Assembly (NCBI GenBank): GCA_902627325.1
Contig: CACOIM010000001.1
Coordinates: forward strand, 1 to 64,000
Direction of reading: 5' to 3'
Source: an uncultured Prochlorococcus sp.
GTDB lineage: Bacteria; Cyanobacteriota; Cyanobacteriia; PCC-6307; Cyanobiaceae
Length of the DNA: 64,000 nucleotides
Position numbers and translations under genes: made by a program. The notes beneath the pieces are model-generated. The model searched no databases. It was not told where the DNA came from and saw nothing but the letters and a program-made list of their open reading frames with translations. Below are positions 54,351 through 64,000 of this stretch, in pieces. Every line of letters starts with the position of its first letter. The first letter of the stretch is position 1.

Positions 54351-55101
54351 ATAACATAATAGTTTCAGTTAAAACAACGCTAGCTCCGCAAGTATCTCCA
54401 TTAACACCTCCTGTTTTATGACCTAACAATATAGGTATCCTCCATGCGAAAAACATGCCTATAATTAACAATAGAAGTTTCTTAAATAAAATAAAATAAG
54501 ATTCAACGAATATTAAATTATATGACCCTAATAAAATTAATATAAAAATAGATATTCGTGATTCTTTTTTTAATCCTCTCCAATATTTTTGGTGACTAAA
54601 AGATTTTCTTTTATAGTTAAAATATTTAAATTTATCTATGTATATGAGAGTTGATACTCTTCCCCAAAATAGACATATTGGCAAGACATTAAATATATTA
54701 TCTTGTATCTTAATTAAAGAAGCTAACTGTATTAGTGTTATATAGATAATTGCCTGTACTCCAAAAGCCCCTACCCTGCTATCTTTCATGGCTTTAATGA
54801 ATTTATCTTTTCCAGCGTATAAACCATCAAATGTATCCATTAAACCATCTATGTGAAGTCCTCCTGTTATGAAGAAACCACTAACAATGCAAATTGCTGC
54901 AGAGGCGAAAATTGGCCATGAATTATTTGTTAAGCCTGTGAATATGAGACATTGTACATAACCAATTAAAATTCCCAAAAGAGGTGCATATTGAGTAATA
55001 TTTTTAAATCTTGGATAGATTAGAGGTAACTTTGGGAAAATAGTGAAAAAAATCCAAGCACCTGCAAAGTCATTTAAGAAATATTTTTTGATAAGTTTCA
55101 A
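54328..55101 (-). CDS. cobS: Adenosylcobinamide-GDP ribazoletransferase (cobalamin synthase)
   Basis: GGLHIDGLMDTFDGLYAG, MKDSRVGAFGV. Confidence 0.93.
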   Translation of the reverse strand: MKLIKKYFLNDFAGAWIFFTIFPKLPLIYPRFKNITQYAPLLGILIGYVQCLIFTGLTNNSWPIFASAAICIVSGFFITGGLHIDGLMDTFDGLYAGKDKFIKAMKDSRVGAFGVQAIIYITLIQLASLIKIQDNIFNVLPICLFWGRVSTLIYIDKFKYFNYKRKSFSHQKYWRGLKKESRISIFILILLGSYNLIFVESYFILFKKLLLLIIGMFFAWRIPILLGHKTGGVNGDTCGASVVLTETIMLFIYAIAL

Positions 55102-55167
55102 AGAGATGTCTTTAGATAATAATAGGTTAAATTAGAAAAATATAATGACAAACTTTTAGTAGATATT

Positions 55168-56286
55168 GTGTTTAATTTTAAATCAATTTCTTTTTGTAGT
55201 TCGACAAATGCGAGAACTGGTATTTTTATGACCCCGCATGGTTCTGTTAAAACACCAAAGTTTATGCCGGTTGGAACTTTAGGCACAGTAAAAGGTTTGA
55301 GCTCAAATCAACTTAATTCTACAGATGCCACAATGATATTAGCGAATACTTTTCATTTGCATTTACAACCGGGAGAAAGAATTATTAAGGAATCTGGGGG
55401 TATTCACAAATTTATGAATTGGCACAAACCGGTACTAACAGATTCTGGAGGTTATCAGGTTTTTAGCTTGGCAAAATTAAATAAGATTTCTGACGAGGGA
55501 GTTAGCTTTAAGAATCCAAGAGATGGTAGTTATATTTTCCTTTCTCCTGAAAAAGTAATGGAAATTCAAATGGATATAGGATCTGATGTCTCAATGGCTT
55601 TTGATCATTGTCCTCCTCATACATCTACTGAAAATGATATTGAAGATTCATTACGAAGAACTAATGCTTGGCTAGAGAGATGTGTGAAGACTCATACGAG
55701 AAAGGATCAAGCACTTTTTGGAATAGTTCAAGGGGGTAAATATCCAAAATTAAGAGAATTTAGTGCAAAATTTGTTAGCTCATTTGATCTCCCTGGAATT
55801 GCGGTAGGCGGGGTTAGTGTAGGAGAGTCTACAGATGAAATTCATAATATAATAAACTTAGTTCCAAAATTTTTGCCACATAATATACCAAGATATTTAA
55901 TGGGTATAGGTTCTCTAAAAGAAATTTCAATTGCGATAGCAAAAGGTTTCGATTTGTTCGATTGTGTATTACCTACAAGACTAGGACGTCATGGAACAGC
56001 ATTCTTTAATGATGAAAGGTGGAATTTGCGGAATGCACGTTTTAGAGATGATTTTCGCCCAATTGATGAAACTTGTAAATGTGAAACATGTAAAAATTAC
56101 TCTCGCGCATATCTTCATCATTTAATCAGAAATAATGAATTATTGGGTTTAACGTTAATAAGCTTGCATAATATATCTCATGTCATACGATTTACTAATG
56201 CAATTTCAAAAGCAATCCAGGATAATTGTTTTACAATAGATTTCGCTCCTTGGAAAACATCCTCCATTGCTCATCATACGTGGTAA
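55168..56286 (+). CDS. tgt: Queuine tRNA-ribosyltransferase
   Basis: [56 protein letters not shown] zinc site; GTG start. Confidence 0.97.
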   Translation: MFNFKSISFCSSTNARTGIFMTPHGSVKTPKFMPVGTLGTVKGLSSNQLNSTDATMILANTFHLHLQPGERIIKESGGIHKFMNWHKPVLTDSGGYQVFSLAKLNKISDEGVSFKNPRDGSYIFLSPEKVMEIQMDIGSDVSMAFDHCPPHTSTENDIEDSLRRTNAWLERCVKTHTRKDQALFGIVQGGKYPKLREFSAKFVSSFDLPGIAVGGVSVGESTDEIHNIINLVPKFLPHNIPRYLMGIGSLKEISIAIAKGFDLFDCVLPTRLGRHGTAFFNDERWNLRNARFRDDFRPIDETCKCETCKNYSRAYLHHLIRNNELLGLTLISLHNISHVIRFTNAISKAIQDNCFTIDFAPWKTSSIAHHTW

Positions 56287-56319
56287 CGTCATATAGTAAT
56301 TAATTAATTTATTTTTAAG

Positions 56320-56460
56320 GTGTTGATTTTTTTTAATACATTTGCTGAACTTCCCGAAGCGTACAAAGCTTTTGCTCCAACAGTTGACGTTCTTCCTTTA
56401 ATCCCTTTATTCTTTTTTCTTCTAGTATTTGTATGGCAAGCTGCGGTTGGTTTTAAATAA
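56320..56460 (+). CDS. psbK: Photosystem II protein PsbK
   Basis: 46 aa ORF read directly: (GTG)[45 protein letters not shown]; absent from the ORF track. Confidence 0.9.
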   Translation: MLIFFNTFAELPEAYKAFAPTVDVLPLIPLFFFLLVFVWQAAVGFK

Positions 56461-56468
56461 TTAAATAA

Positions 56469-57482
56469 TTAAATAGCGCTTCCTAAGGGAATACTCTCTC
56501 CAGGATTTTCTACTGCATTTTCGATGAAATCTGCAATAATTAATGCTCTTGAAGCTTGTTCACCATCAACTTCTGGAGAATCTTTTCCCTGTACACATTT
56601 TAGAAAGTGCTCAAGTTCAGCATAAAGTGGTTCAATTGAAGTTGTACTAACCTCCTCTACAAAGCCATCGTTTCTATAAACTAATTCCCCGTGTTCTGCT
56701 GAATAAGATTCATTCGATTTTCGATATATTTGAAGATTATGGTTTAAGAAATCAGTCTCTACTAACCCATTTTGGCAGTGGGCACTTAAGCTCCTAATCT
56801 TCTTATGACTCATCTTGCTTGCTGTTAAATTTGCAATTACATTATTTTTAAAAACAAGTGTAGCGCTCACATAATCAATTAAACCCTCTTTATTTTTGCC
56901 TCCAACAGCAGATAATTTCTTTATTTTTGAATTAACTAATTCTAAAACCAAGTCTATATCATGAATCATTAGATCCATAACAACTGAGACATCATTGGCT
57001 CTGTCTGCATGTGGACTATGTCTTCTCGCTTCTAAGACAACAATTTTTTCATTATTTATTATTTTATTTAATTCTCTAAAAGCAGGATTAAATCTCTCAA
57101 TATGTCCAACTTGCAATAAACAATTTTTATCTTTAGAAACACTTATTAGAGATGCTGCTTCCTTTCTACTTGCTGCTATTGGCTTTTCAATAAGAACATG
57201 TACACCTGCTTTAAGCGCATCTAATCCAACTTGGTGATGTAATAAGGTTGGAACTGCTATACAAATTGCATCAACTCTAGATAGAAGTTGATGATAATCA
57301 CTATACCAATCGCATTGAAATTGCTCTTTAGCTAACTGTCCTCTTTGCTCATTGGGATCAGCTACACCAATTAAGTCTGCGTCTTTTAAAAGGCTGAGGA
57401 CTCTCGCATGATGCCATCCCATATTCCCTATGCCTATGACTCCAACCTTGACTGGATACGAGTCTAGTTTCATATCTTGCAA
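56469..57482 (-). CDS. Gfo/Idh/MocA family oxidoreductase
   Basis: VGVIGIGNMGWHHARVL, GVHVLIEKPIAAS. Confidence 0.9.
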   Translation of the reverse strand: MQDMKLDSYPVKVGVIGIGNMGWHHARVLSLLKDADLIGVADPNEQRGQLAKEQFQCDWYSDYHQLLSRVDAICIAVPTLLHHQVGLDALKAGVHVLIEKPIAASRKEAASLISVSKDKNCLLQVGHIERFNPAFRELNKIINNEKIVVLEARRHSPHADRANDVSVVMDLMIHDIDLVLELVNSKIKKLSAVGGKNKEGLIDYVSATLVFKNNVIANLTASKMSHKKIRSLSAHCQNGLVETDFLNHNLQIYRKSNESYSAEHGELVYRNDGFVEEVSTTSIEPLYAELEHFLKCVQGKDSPEVDGEQASRALIIADFIENAVENPGESIPLGSAI

Positions 57483-57516
57483 TTAATATTCATATTTTAT
57501 TATCATGCATAAAATG

Positions 57517-58791
57517 TCAACTTTTACTATCAATAAGATTTATTTTTACACGATCAATTCTAGGACCAGACATTGAAATTATTTCAAATTTTATATTTTT
57601 AAATTCTAAGATATCGCCAATTTTAGGAACCATTTGAAGTCTATCCAAAAGAAATCCAGCCAAGGTGTGATAGTCTTCTCCTTCTACAATTTCACAACCT
57701 AATTTTTTATTAATTTCAACAATTTCTGCTTTACCAGCAATTGACCATTTTTTTTGTGAATTATCTAACTGTTTCATAGCAACATTTAAAATATTATTTT
57801 GCATTTCATCTCCAACTATTTCTCCCGTTAGATCAGCTGCTGTTATTAAACCTTCTGTTCCCCCATGCTCATCTACAACAAGTAAAAATGGGTTGTAATC
57901 TCTAACCAGAGGTAAAATTTCAGCTAAAGAGCAAGTCTCTAATACCTTAGTAACTGGTAAAAGGAAAGGTTCTAATGATGTATCTGCTCCTAATTGACTT
58001 CTAGATATTGGTTTTGCTAAATAACGTAGATCTAAAACACCCAGAACATCATCTAAAGATTCTCCAATAACAAAGAATCTTGCATGACGAGATTTATCTA
58101 CTTTTTTCATAAGTTCAGAAAAAGTTATATCTTTTGGCAAGGTAACCATTTCAGATCTTGGGATCATAACTTCTTTAACTTGAGTATCTTTTAGAGCAAA
58201 AACACCCTCAATTATGTTTTTTTCATCAGGTTTTAATCCCGTAACATTATTTGTTTCAATAAGTGTTTCAAGCTCTCCCGCGGATAATCCAGAATTTAGA
58301 GAATCCCATTTATTATTTAATTTTAATAACCTTAAACATGCAGTTACGAAAAATTCAATTATCGAAATTGCAGGCTTCATTCCTTTCCTTACAGCTTCAA
58401 AAATAGTTGTTAATTTTAATGCGGCTGATTCAGGATTATTAATAACAATTGCTTTTGGAATAAGGCCAGAAACAAGTGTCGAAATGAAAACAATTATTAA
58501 AAATAAAGTAAGATCCAATAATCTATTTTTCAAAGAACTATCCTGCCAAAAATCTCTAGCAAGTCCATTACCTAGCCAACCGATTGCTATAAGCGAGATA
58601 GTGACTCCAAATTGAGATGATATTAACGATGATCTAAATCTCTTTTGAATTTTAAGTATTGAATTAGCTCCCTCCCTTTTTTCTTCTATTAACCTTAAAA
58701 CCTTACTAGGTCTTATTAATAATACTGAAAGTTCACTGGCTGCAAAAAAAGCAGGAAAAGCCAATAAAAATAAGATAAGTGTTATTTTCAT
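57517..58791 (-). CDS. CNNM/CorC-HlyC family protein (DUF21, CBS pair, CorC_HlyC domain)
   Basis: N-terminal TM region, VKEVMIPRSEMVTLPKD, LLVVDEHGGTEGLITAADLTGEIVG, DYHTLAGFLLDRL. Confidence 0.9.
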   Translation of the reverse strand: MKITLILFLLAFPAFFAASELSVLLIRPSKVLRLIEEKREGANSILKIQKRFRSSLISSQFGVTISLIAIGWLGNGLARDFWQDSSLKNRLLDLTLFLIIVFISTLVSGLIPKAIVINNPESAALKLTTIFEAVRKGMKPAISIIEFFVTACLRLLKLNNKWDSLNSGLSAGELETLIETNNVTGLKPDEKNIIEGVFALKDTQVKEVMIPRSEMVTLPKDITFSELMKKVDKSRHARFFVIGESLDDVLGVLDLRYLAKPISRSQLGADTSLEPFLLPVTKVLETCSLAEILPLVRDYNPFLLVVDEHGGTEGLITAADLTGEIVGDEMQNNILNVAMKQLDNSQKKWSIAGKAEIVEINKKLGCEIVEGEDYHTLAGFLLDRLQMVPKIGDILEFKNIKFEIISMSGPRIDRVKINLIDSKS

Positions 58792-58809
58792 GCAAAGCCA
58801 AGTATTTTA

Positions 58810-58882
58810 TGGGGGTGGCGAGGATCGAACTCGCCTAAGGCGAATTATGAGTTCGCTGCATTCACCAGATTGCTACACCCCC
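58810..58882 (-). tRNA. tRNA-Met (anticodon CAT)
   Basis: Revcomp GGGGGTG...CACCCCC acceptor stem, GCGAACTCATAATTCGC anticodon arm, GTTCGATCC T-loop. Confidence 0.93.
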
Positions 58883-59014
58883 AAATGTGTACATTAAAAA
58901 ATGCAGCTATTTTTATGGTACCTAAAAATAATATTTCAAAAAGCACCAAATTAGAAAGCTTTTGTGAGATTTCTTTTTTTTCTTCTAATCTTTAAATATA
59001 TTAATGTTTAATTA

Positions 59015-59578
59015 ATGAGTAATTTCTCTCCAAATTTTTATAAAAATAAGGCAACCTTACTTAACCTTTTGCAAAAATATTCTTATAAAAAAGGTAATTT
59101 TCAATTATCTTCCGGTAAACAAAGCTCCCATTATCTAAATTGTAAGCCTGTATCATTAAATGGGTTTGGATTAAAGTTAATTAGCGAATTATTTTTAGAA
59201 TTAATGAATTCTGAAAGTGAAGCTGTCGCAGGTTTAACTTTAGGTGCAGATCCTCTAGTTAGTGGTGTAATTGTGTCAGCTGCAGATAAGGGAATTCCCC
59301 TTGATGGTTTAATAGTTAGAAAAGAGGTAAAAAATCATGGTACTAAATCAGGAATTGAGGGGCCAAGCTTAGATAGTAAAACTTTTGTTACTGTTTTAGA
59401 AGATGTCGTAACAACTGCAGGATCTTGCTTAAAAGCAATAAATAAATTAAGAGAGAACGATTATATTGTTAATGAAGTTTTATCAATAGTTGATAGAGAA
59501 GAAGGAGGTTCTGATATCTTGAGAGAAAATAATATTGTTTTGAAGAGTTTATTTAATATTAGAGATTTTATTAATTAA
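59015..59578 (+). CDS. pyrE: Orotate phosphoribosyltransferase
   Basis: [38 protein letters not shown]. Confidence 0.95.
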   Translation: MSNFSPNFYKNKATLLNLLQKYSYKKGNFQLSSGKQSSHYLNCKPVSLNGFGLKLISELFLELMNSESEAVAGLTLGADPLVSGVIVSAADKGIPLDGLIVRKEVKNHGTKSGIEGPSLDSKTFVTVLEDVVTTAGSCLKAINKLRENDYIVNEVLSIVDREEGGSDILRENNIVLKSLFNIRDFIN

Positions 59579-60420
59579 TGATTAAAAAAGACAATAAAAA
59601 AAATTTTTGGTTAGAAGAATTTGAATCCTTTTATGTCGAGGGAGAAGGCTCTAAAAGATTTTTAAATGGAATTACAACAAATAATATGAATCTTGACGTC
59701 CCTTTTATACAATCATGCTGGCTTAATCCAAAAGGTATTTTGCGAGCATTGCTAGAAATTCATATCTATAAAGATAAATTATTACTTATTAATCTTGAAG
59801 GCAATATTAGAGAAATTAAAGATTTCTGCGAGAATATGATCTTTCCTAGTGATAAGGTTTGCTTGAGTGATAATTTCCCTGTTTTTAGATTGCAGAAATT
59901 TGAGAAGGATCAACCATGGAGAAAATTTCAACCAAAAATTTTTATCAATAAAGATCCTAAAAAATATTGTCTAGACAATCAAATAGAATTATTGAAATCA
60001 AGTAATCTTGAAGTGTTGAAAATATTGCAGGCTATCCCAAGATTAAATTCTGAAATCGATGGTGAAACTAACCCCCTTGAATTAGGTTTATATGATTTAG
60101 TTGATTTTAATAAAGGCTGCTATCTTGGACAGGAAACAATGGCAAGATTGAAAAGGTTATCATCTTTAAGGCAGGAAATTAGAGTTTGGTCAGCTAGTAT
60201 CATCAATAAAAACTTTGAATTAAACGATAAAAAAATTTATTTAAATGAAAATAAAGAAACAATAACTGGAACCATAACTAATTTTTTATCTCTTAGTTCT
60301 AAGAAAGTAATTGGTTTAGCGATGATGAAAAAGAATTATTTAAACCAATTAAAGTATTTTTTTAATGATGAATTAGGGTCAATAAAAGTTGAAAAATCAA
60401 TAGGATCAGCTTTCTTTTAG
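59578..60420 (+). CDS. YgfZ/GcvT-like folate-binding protein
   Basis: FLNGITTNNM, FNKGCYLGQETMARLK; TAATG overlap with pyrE. Confidence 0.85.
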   Translation: MIKKDNKKNFWLEEFESFYVEGEGSKRFLNGITTNNMNLDVPFIQSCWLNPKGILRALLEIHIYKDKLLLINLEGNIREIKDFCENMIFPSDKVCLSDNFPVFRLQKFEKDQPWRKFQPKIFINKDPKKYCLDNQIELLKSSNLEVLKILQAIPRLNSEIDGETNPLELGLYDLVDFNKGCYLGQETMARLKRLSSLRQEIRVWSASIINKNFELNDKKIYLNENKETITGTITNFLSLSSKKVIGLAMMKKNYLNQLKYFFNDELGSIKVEKSIGSAFF

Positions 60421-61830
60421 AAACTTATCAGCATTATTTAAATGCCATTTAGTTATAGCTAGAGTTGCTAAACAATCATCTTTGTTATAGTTTATAATTT
60501 TTTCTAGAAAGGAATTTTCTTTTGTGTAGCTATATTGGAGCCACCAATACAAAGCTTTAGATCCGCTAATATTTTTTTGAGTCCAATCAAACCCTACCCA
60601 ATTTGCAACCGTCTTTAAACTATAATTTTTAATTGGGAGGATCCATGAGTCTCTAATAAGTAAATGCAAATCTATAAATCTTGACTCTAAAGAATCGATT
60701 TCAAATTTATTTAAATTAATAATTTTTGCCATTTTTATCATTGTTATTTTTTCTGTTTCTCCAAAGTGTAATATTGGCCACTTATTTTTTGAATTTAATT
60801 GTTTGAAGATTTCAATATTATATTTATTTTTATTGATCAAATTTAATATGGGTTTGTAAACAAAATTTTCAGTTTGGTCATATACATTTTCTACTGAAAG
60901 TAAGCCATATAAGAAATCATGATTTTCGTCAGGATTTGATTCGATATCAAATACAAAAAAACCTTGTTTTAGTTTCTTAAATAAATCTAATAATTCTTTC
61001 TGAGACTTAAGATGGATTGGCAATCCTGATACATAAGATTTTGATTGATTAATTATTTGATTGAATTTCTTAAAATCATTTTCATCATGAATAGATAATC
61101 TATTTTTTAATTTAGATCTATCACAAGATGCTAATTGCTTAACATCATTTATCCCAATATTTTTTAATGATTGAGCTGTTTTACTACCAATCCCATCAAT
61201 ATCTGTTAAAAAACCATTAGATTCAGCTTCTTTATCGCAGAATTTTTTCCAAGAACATATTGAGCATTTTTTTCTGTTTTCCGTAATTTGGGGGATTTTA
61301 TACTTTAATGATTCATTTAATTCAAAAAAAAGATTTATTGCTTTATCTCTTAATTTTTTATTTATGAAGATTTTTTCAGTATAAATTTTATTATTTTGGC
61401 TTGATATCACCAATCCATATTCTATCTTTGCTTTTTGAAATCTTTCTATAAAAATTGAACATAACGCCAAATCTAATTGATGTTCTCTCGTTGTTCTGCG
61501 CCCTAATTTTGAAACGGCAGGCAAATATTTATATTTACCCCAAATACTATCCCCATTAGTTCTTATTAATAAAGAGGGATTGATCTCAATTTTAAATTCA
61601 TTTTTTAATTTATCTCTAATTTTTATTCCTATTACGCCCTTTACACCCTTTTCACATGCTTTTCTTCCTTTGAACAAGTCTCCATTAGTATATTGATTAA
61701 AATTACTAAATTCAGTTATTAAATTGATTGATTGTTGCGCAGACCAAGTTTTTAGCGATTTTTCACCCCATAATTCAAGCCAAGCCTTTCTTTTGCATCT
61801 TAAATAACTTTTAAGTAATAAATTATTCAA
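60406..61830 (-). CDS. TM0106-type RecB-like nuclease
   Basis: CRKRAWLELWG, CSICSWKKFCDKEAE cysteine cluster, HhH-like DIDGIGSKTAQSLKNIGI, RNase H-like FVFDIESNPDENH. Confidence 0.75.
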   Translation of the reverse strand: MNNLLLKSYLRCKRKAWLELWGEKSLKTWSAQQSINLITEFSNFNQYTNGDLFKGRKACEKGVKGVIGIKIRDKLKNEFKIEINPSLLIRTNGDSIWGKYKYLPAVSKLGRRTTREHQLDLALCSIFIERFQKAKIEYGLVISSQNNKIYTEKIFINKKLRDKAINLFFELNESLKYKIPQITENRKKCSICSWKKFCDKEAESNGFLTDIDGIGSKTAQSLKNIGINDVKQLASCDRSKLKNRLSIHDENDFKKFNQIINQSKSYVSGLPIHLKSQKELLDLFKKLKQGFFVFDIESNPDENHDFLYGLLSVENVYDQTENFVYKPILNLINKNKYNIEIFKQLNSKNKWPILHFGETEKITMIKMAKIINLNKFEIDSLESRFIDLHLLIRDSWILPIKNYSLKTVANWVGFDWTQKNISGSKALYWWLQYSYTKENSFLEKIINYNKDDCLATLAITKWHLNNADKFLKES

Positions 61831-61904
61831 AAATTTTCTAGTCGGCTTATATTCATACTACATAAATTAATATATATTTATATATTTGAGAGGCCTTAAA
61901 CATT

Positions 61905-63353
61905 TTGCATCAAAATAATTACAGGGTAATTAAATTTGGTACTGATGGCTGGAGAGGCAGGTTAGCTTTTGATTTTACTTTAGAAAATTTAATCAAAGTA
62001 ACTGTTGCTTCTTGCCAAGAATTAAATTATCAATATTACAGTAAGCTTTTATCAAAAAAAGTTTTAATAGGTTTTGATAGAAGATTTATGGCTAACCACT
62101 TAGCGAAAGCAATAATTCCATATGTTAATGCTTGTGGTCTAGAGCCGATTTTATCGACTAGCTATGTAACAACTCCTGCATGCAGTTTTTATGCAAAAGA
62201 AATGAATCTACTTGGTTCTTTGATTATTACCGCAAGTCATAATCCAAGTGATTGGCTCGGTTTGAAAATAAAAAATTTCCAAGGATCCTCTGTTAATTCA
62301 TCTTTTACGGAAGCGGTAGAACAGAGAATTAGATTACAAAATACTATCGAGCCTGGTAGTAATAAATATGAAGAGATCGATATAAAGAGATTCTATTTAG
62401 AAAGAATCTCCTCCAAATTTAATACTCAATTTATTTTGAACAAATTCAAAGAGATGAAAATCAAAGTATTTTTTGATTCAATGCATGGTTCAGCTTCTAA
62501 TAGTTTAAATATTCTATTCAAAGGTAATGGCTCAGGTATCGTTCAAGGTATTAGAGAAAATAATGACCCATATTTCGGAGGTCATCCACCAGAACCTTTA
62601 GAAAATTATATTGATAATTTAAAAAAAATCCTAAAGCAAGAAGCCATTAATGATACAAAAACTTTAGGTATAGTTTTTGATGGTGATGGCGATAGAATTG
62701 CCGTCATTGATGAGTTGGGTAGATACTGTAGTACTCAAAATCTACTTCCATATTTTATTGCTTATCTTGGTTTAAGAAATAAGACTTCAAATCCTGTCTT
62801 GAAAACTGTAAGTGGATCGGACATTATCACGAATATATCAAAAAAACAAAATCGGAAAGTAATTGAGTTACCTGTAGGTTTTAAATTTATTGCAGAACAA
62901 ATGATTAATGAAGAAATATTTATTGGAGGAGAAGAATCGGGAGGAGTAGGTTTTGGTGAATTTTTGCCAGAAAGAGATGGTTTATATGCTGCTATGACCT
63001 TATTAAATGGAATTGCCGAACAATCAAAATATTTATTTGAATCTCTTGATGAAATACAAAAAGAATTTGGTCCAAGTTTTTATGAAAGAATTGATTTACC
63101 TTTTACGGATAATAATAAAAAAAATAATCTAAAAAAGTTCATAACTAATAATATACCTAATGATATTTGTAATTATTTAGTCAAAAATGTTTCTATGACT
63201 GATGGTATAAAAATAAGACTTGAAAATAATTTTTGGATACTTTTCAGATTCTCTGGAACAGAACCGCTACTGAGATTGTATTGTGAAGCGCCTTCAAAAG
63301 ATTTGCTTGATAAAACTTTAAAATGGAGTAAAGAATTTATTAATAACGCGTAA
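61905..63353 (+). CDS. Phosphoglucomutase/phosphomannomutase family protein
   Basis: KFGTDGWRG, ITASHNPSDWLGLKIK, FDGDGDRIAVID, FRFSGTEPLLRLYCE; TTG start. Confidence 0.93.
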   Translation: MHQNNYRVIKFGTDGWRGRLAFDFTLENLIKVTVASCQELNYQYYSKLLSKKVLIGFDRRFMANHLAKAIIPYVNACGLEPILSTSYVTTPACSFYAKEMNLLGSLIITASHNPSDWLGLKIKNFQGSSVNSSFTEAVEQRIRLQNTIEPGSNKYEEIDIKRFYLERISSKFNTQFILNKFKEMKIKVFFDSMHGSASNSLNILFKGNGSGIVQGIRENNDPYFGGHPPEPLENYIDNLKKILKQEAINDTKTLGIVFDGDGDRIAVIDELGRYCSTQNLLPYFIAYLGLRNKTSNPVLKTVSGSDIITNISKKQNRKVIELPVGFKFIAEQMINEEIFIGGEESGGVGFGEFLPERDGLYAAMTLLNGIAEQSKYLFESLDEIQKEFGPSFYERIDLPFTDNNKKNNLKKFITNNIPNDICNYLVKNVSMTDGIKIRLENNFWILFRFSGTEPLLRLYCEAPSKDLLDKTLKWSKEFINNA

Positions 63354-63357
63354 ATAA

Positions 63358-63942
63358 ATGAAAAAAATTCTATATCTCGCTAGTAAAAATTTAGGAAAAA
63401 TTAGTGAATATAAAAAATTACTTTCAGATATTAATTGTCAATTAGCTTTACAACCTGACTCAATAGATGTTGTTGAATCAGGTAAAACTTTTAAAGAAAA
63501 TGCTGTAAAAAAAGCTTGCGAGGTATCAAAAAAGTTGAATAATTTTGCAATTGCAGATGATTCAGGTTTATGTATAGATGCTCTAAATGGTAGTCCTGGT
63601 ATCTATTCATCAAGATACGCAGATAATGATAGGGATAGGATTAAGAGAGTATTGAGTGAGCTTGAAGATATTGATAATCGTAATGCATATTTTGTCGCAA
63701 ATGTTTGCGTCGCAAACCCTGAAGGAGAAATAATATTAGATATTGAGGAAAAATGTTTTGGAACAATATTATCAGAGACAAGAGGAACAAATGGATTTGG
63801 ATACGATCCAATATTTGAAGAATTTTCAAGTCAGTTAACTTTTGCCGAGATGCCAGATGATATTAAAGATAAATTAAGTCATAGAGGGAAGGCTATCGCT
63901 AAATTAATTCCTGAACTTAAAAAGATTTTCCCAGATTATTAA
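63358..63942 (+). CDS. rdgB: Non-canonical purine NTP pyrophosphatase (RdgB/HAM1)
   Basis: ASKNLGKISEYKKLL, IADDSGLCIDALNGSPGIYSSRYA, GTNGFGYDPIF, LSHRGKAI. Confidence 0.95.
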   Translation: MKKILYLASKNLGKISEYKKLLSDINCQLALQPDSIDVVESGKTFKENAVKKACEVSKKLNNFAIADDSGLCIDALNGSPGIYSSRYADNDRDRIKRVLSELEDIDNRNAYFVANVCVANPEGEIILDIEEKCFGTILSETRGTNGFGYDPIFEEFSSQLTFAEMPDDIKDKLSHRGKAIAKLIPELKKIFPDY

Positions 63943-64000
63943 ATTAATTTTTCATTCGCCCATGATCCATGTAAACCATGCGGAATATTAATCGGTAATT
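63939..64000 (-). CDS. C-terminal end of a probable carotenoid oxygenase (RPE65 family), truncated by window edge
   Basis: Revcomp frame ...LPINIPHGLHGSWANEKLI*, resembling the IPYGFHGTW-type C-terminus. Confidence 0.5.
   Translation of the reverse strand, partial: LPINIPHGLHGSWANEKLI

Noticed and set aside
1-64000. CRISPR arrays, transposons, prophage or defence islands
   Set aside because: No regularly spaced repeats, transposase, integrase or phage structural motifs were seen; the three tRNA genes are not flanked by mobile-element signatures.

Overview
This AT-rich window (roughly 30% GC by eye) looks like the core genome of a high-light Prochlorococcus. It is densely packed with housekeeping and photosynthesis genes: bicA/sbtA/sbtB, hemB, mutS2, obgE, cp12, psbA, aroC, ftsH, psbO, pyrB, crtR, ileS, glmM, thyX, dcd, ntcA, psbH/psbN/psbI, leuCD, glyA, murJ, amt1, ispH, purH, cobS, tgt, psbK, pyrE, rdgB, and tRNA-Leu, tRNA-Arg and tRNA-Met. 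I found no CRISPR array, transposon, prophage or defence cassette, and no new multi-gene system. The best leads are small. (1) The psbA leader carries a possible GGAGG-preceded GTG upstream ORF whose TGA overlaps the psbA ATG, together with several hairpins and CUCC motifs. (2) Two genes, crtR and a 3-methyladenine glycosylase, have conserved coding sequence running upstream of the first ATG/GTG/TTG. (3) A palindrome-dense intergenic stretch sits upstream of an orphan histidine kinase. (4) SbtB and CP12 are variants lacking canonical redox cysteine motifs. All product names come from recognising protein motifs by eye; no database search was run.
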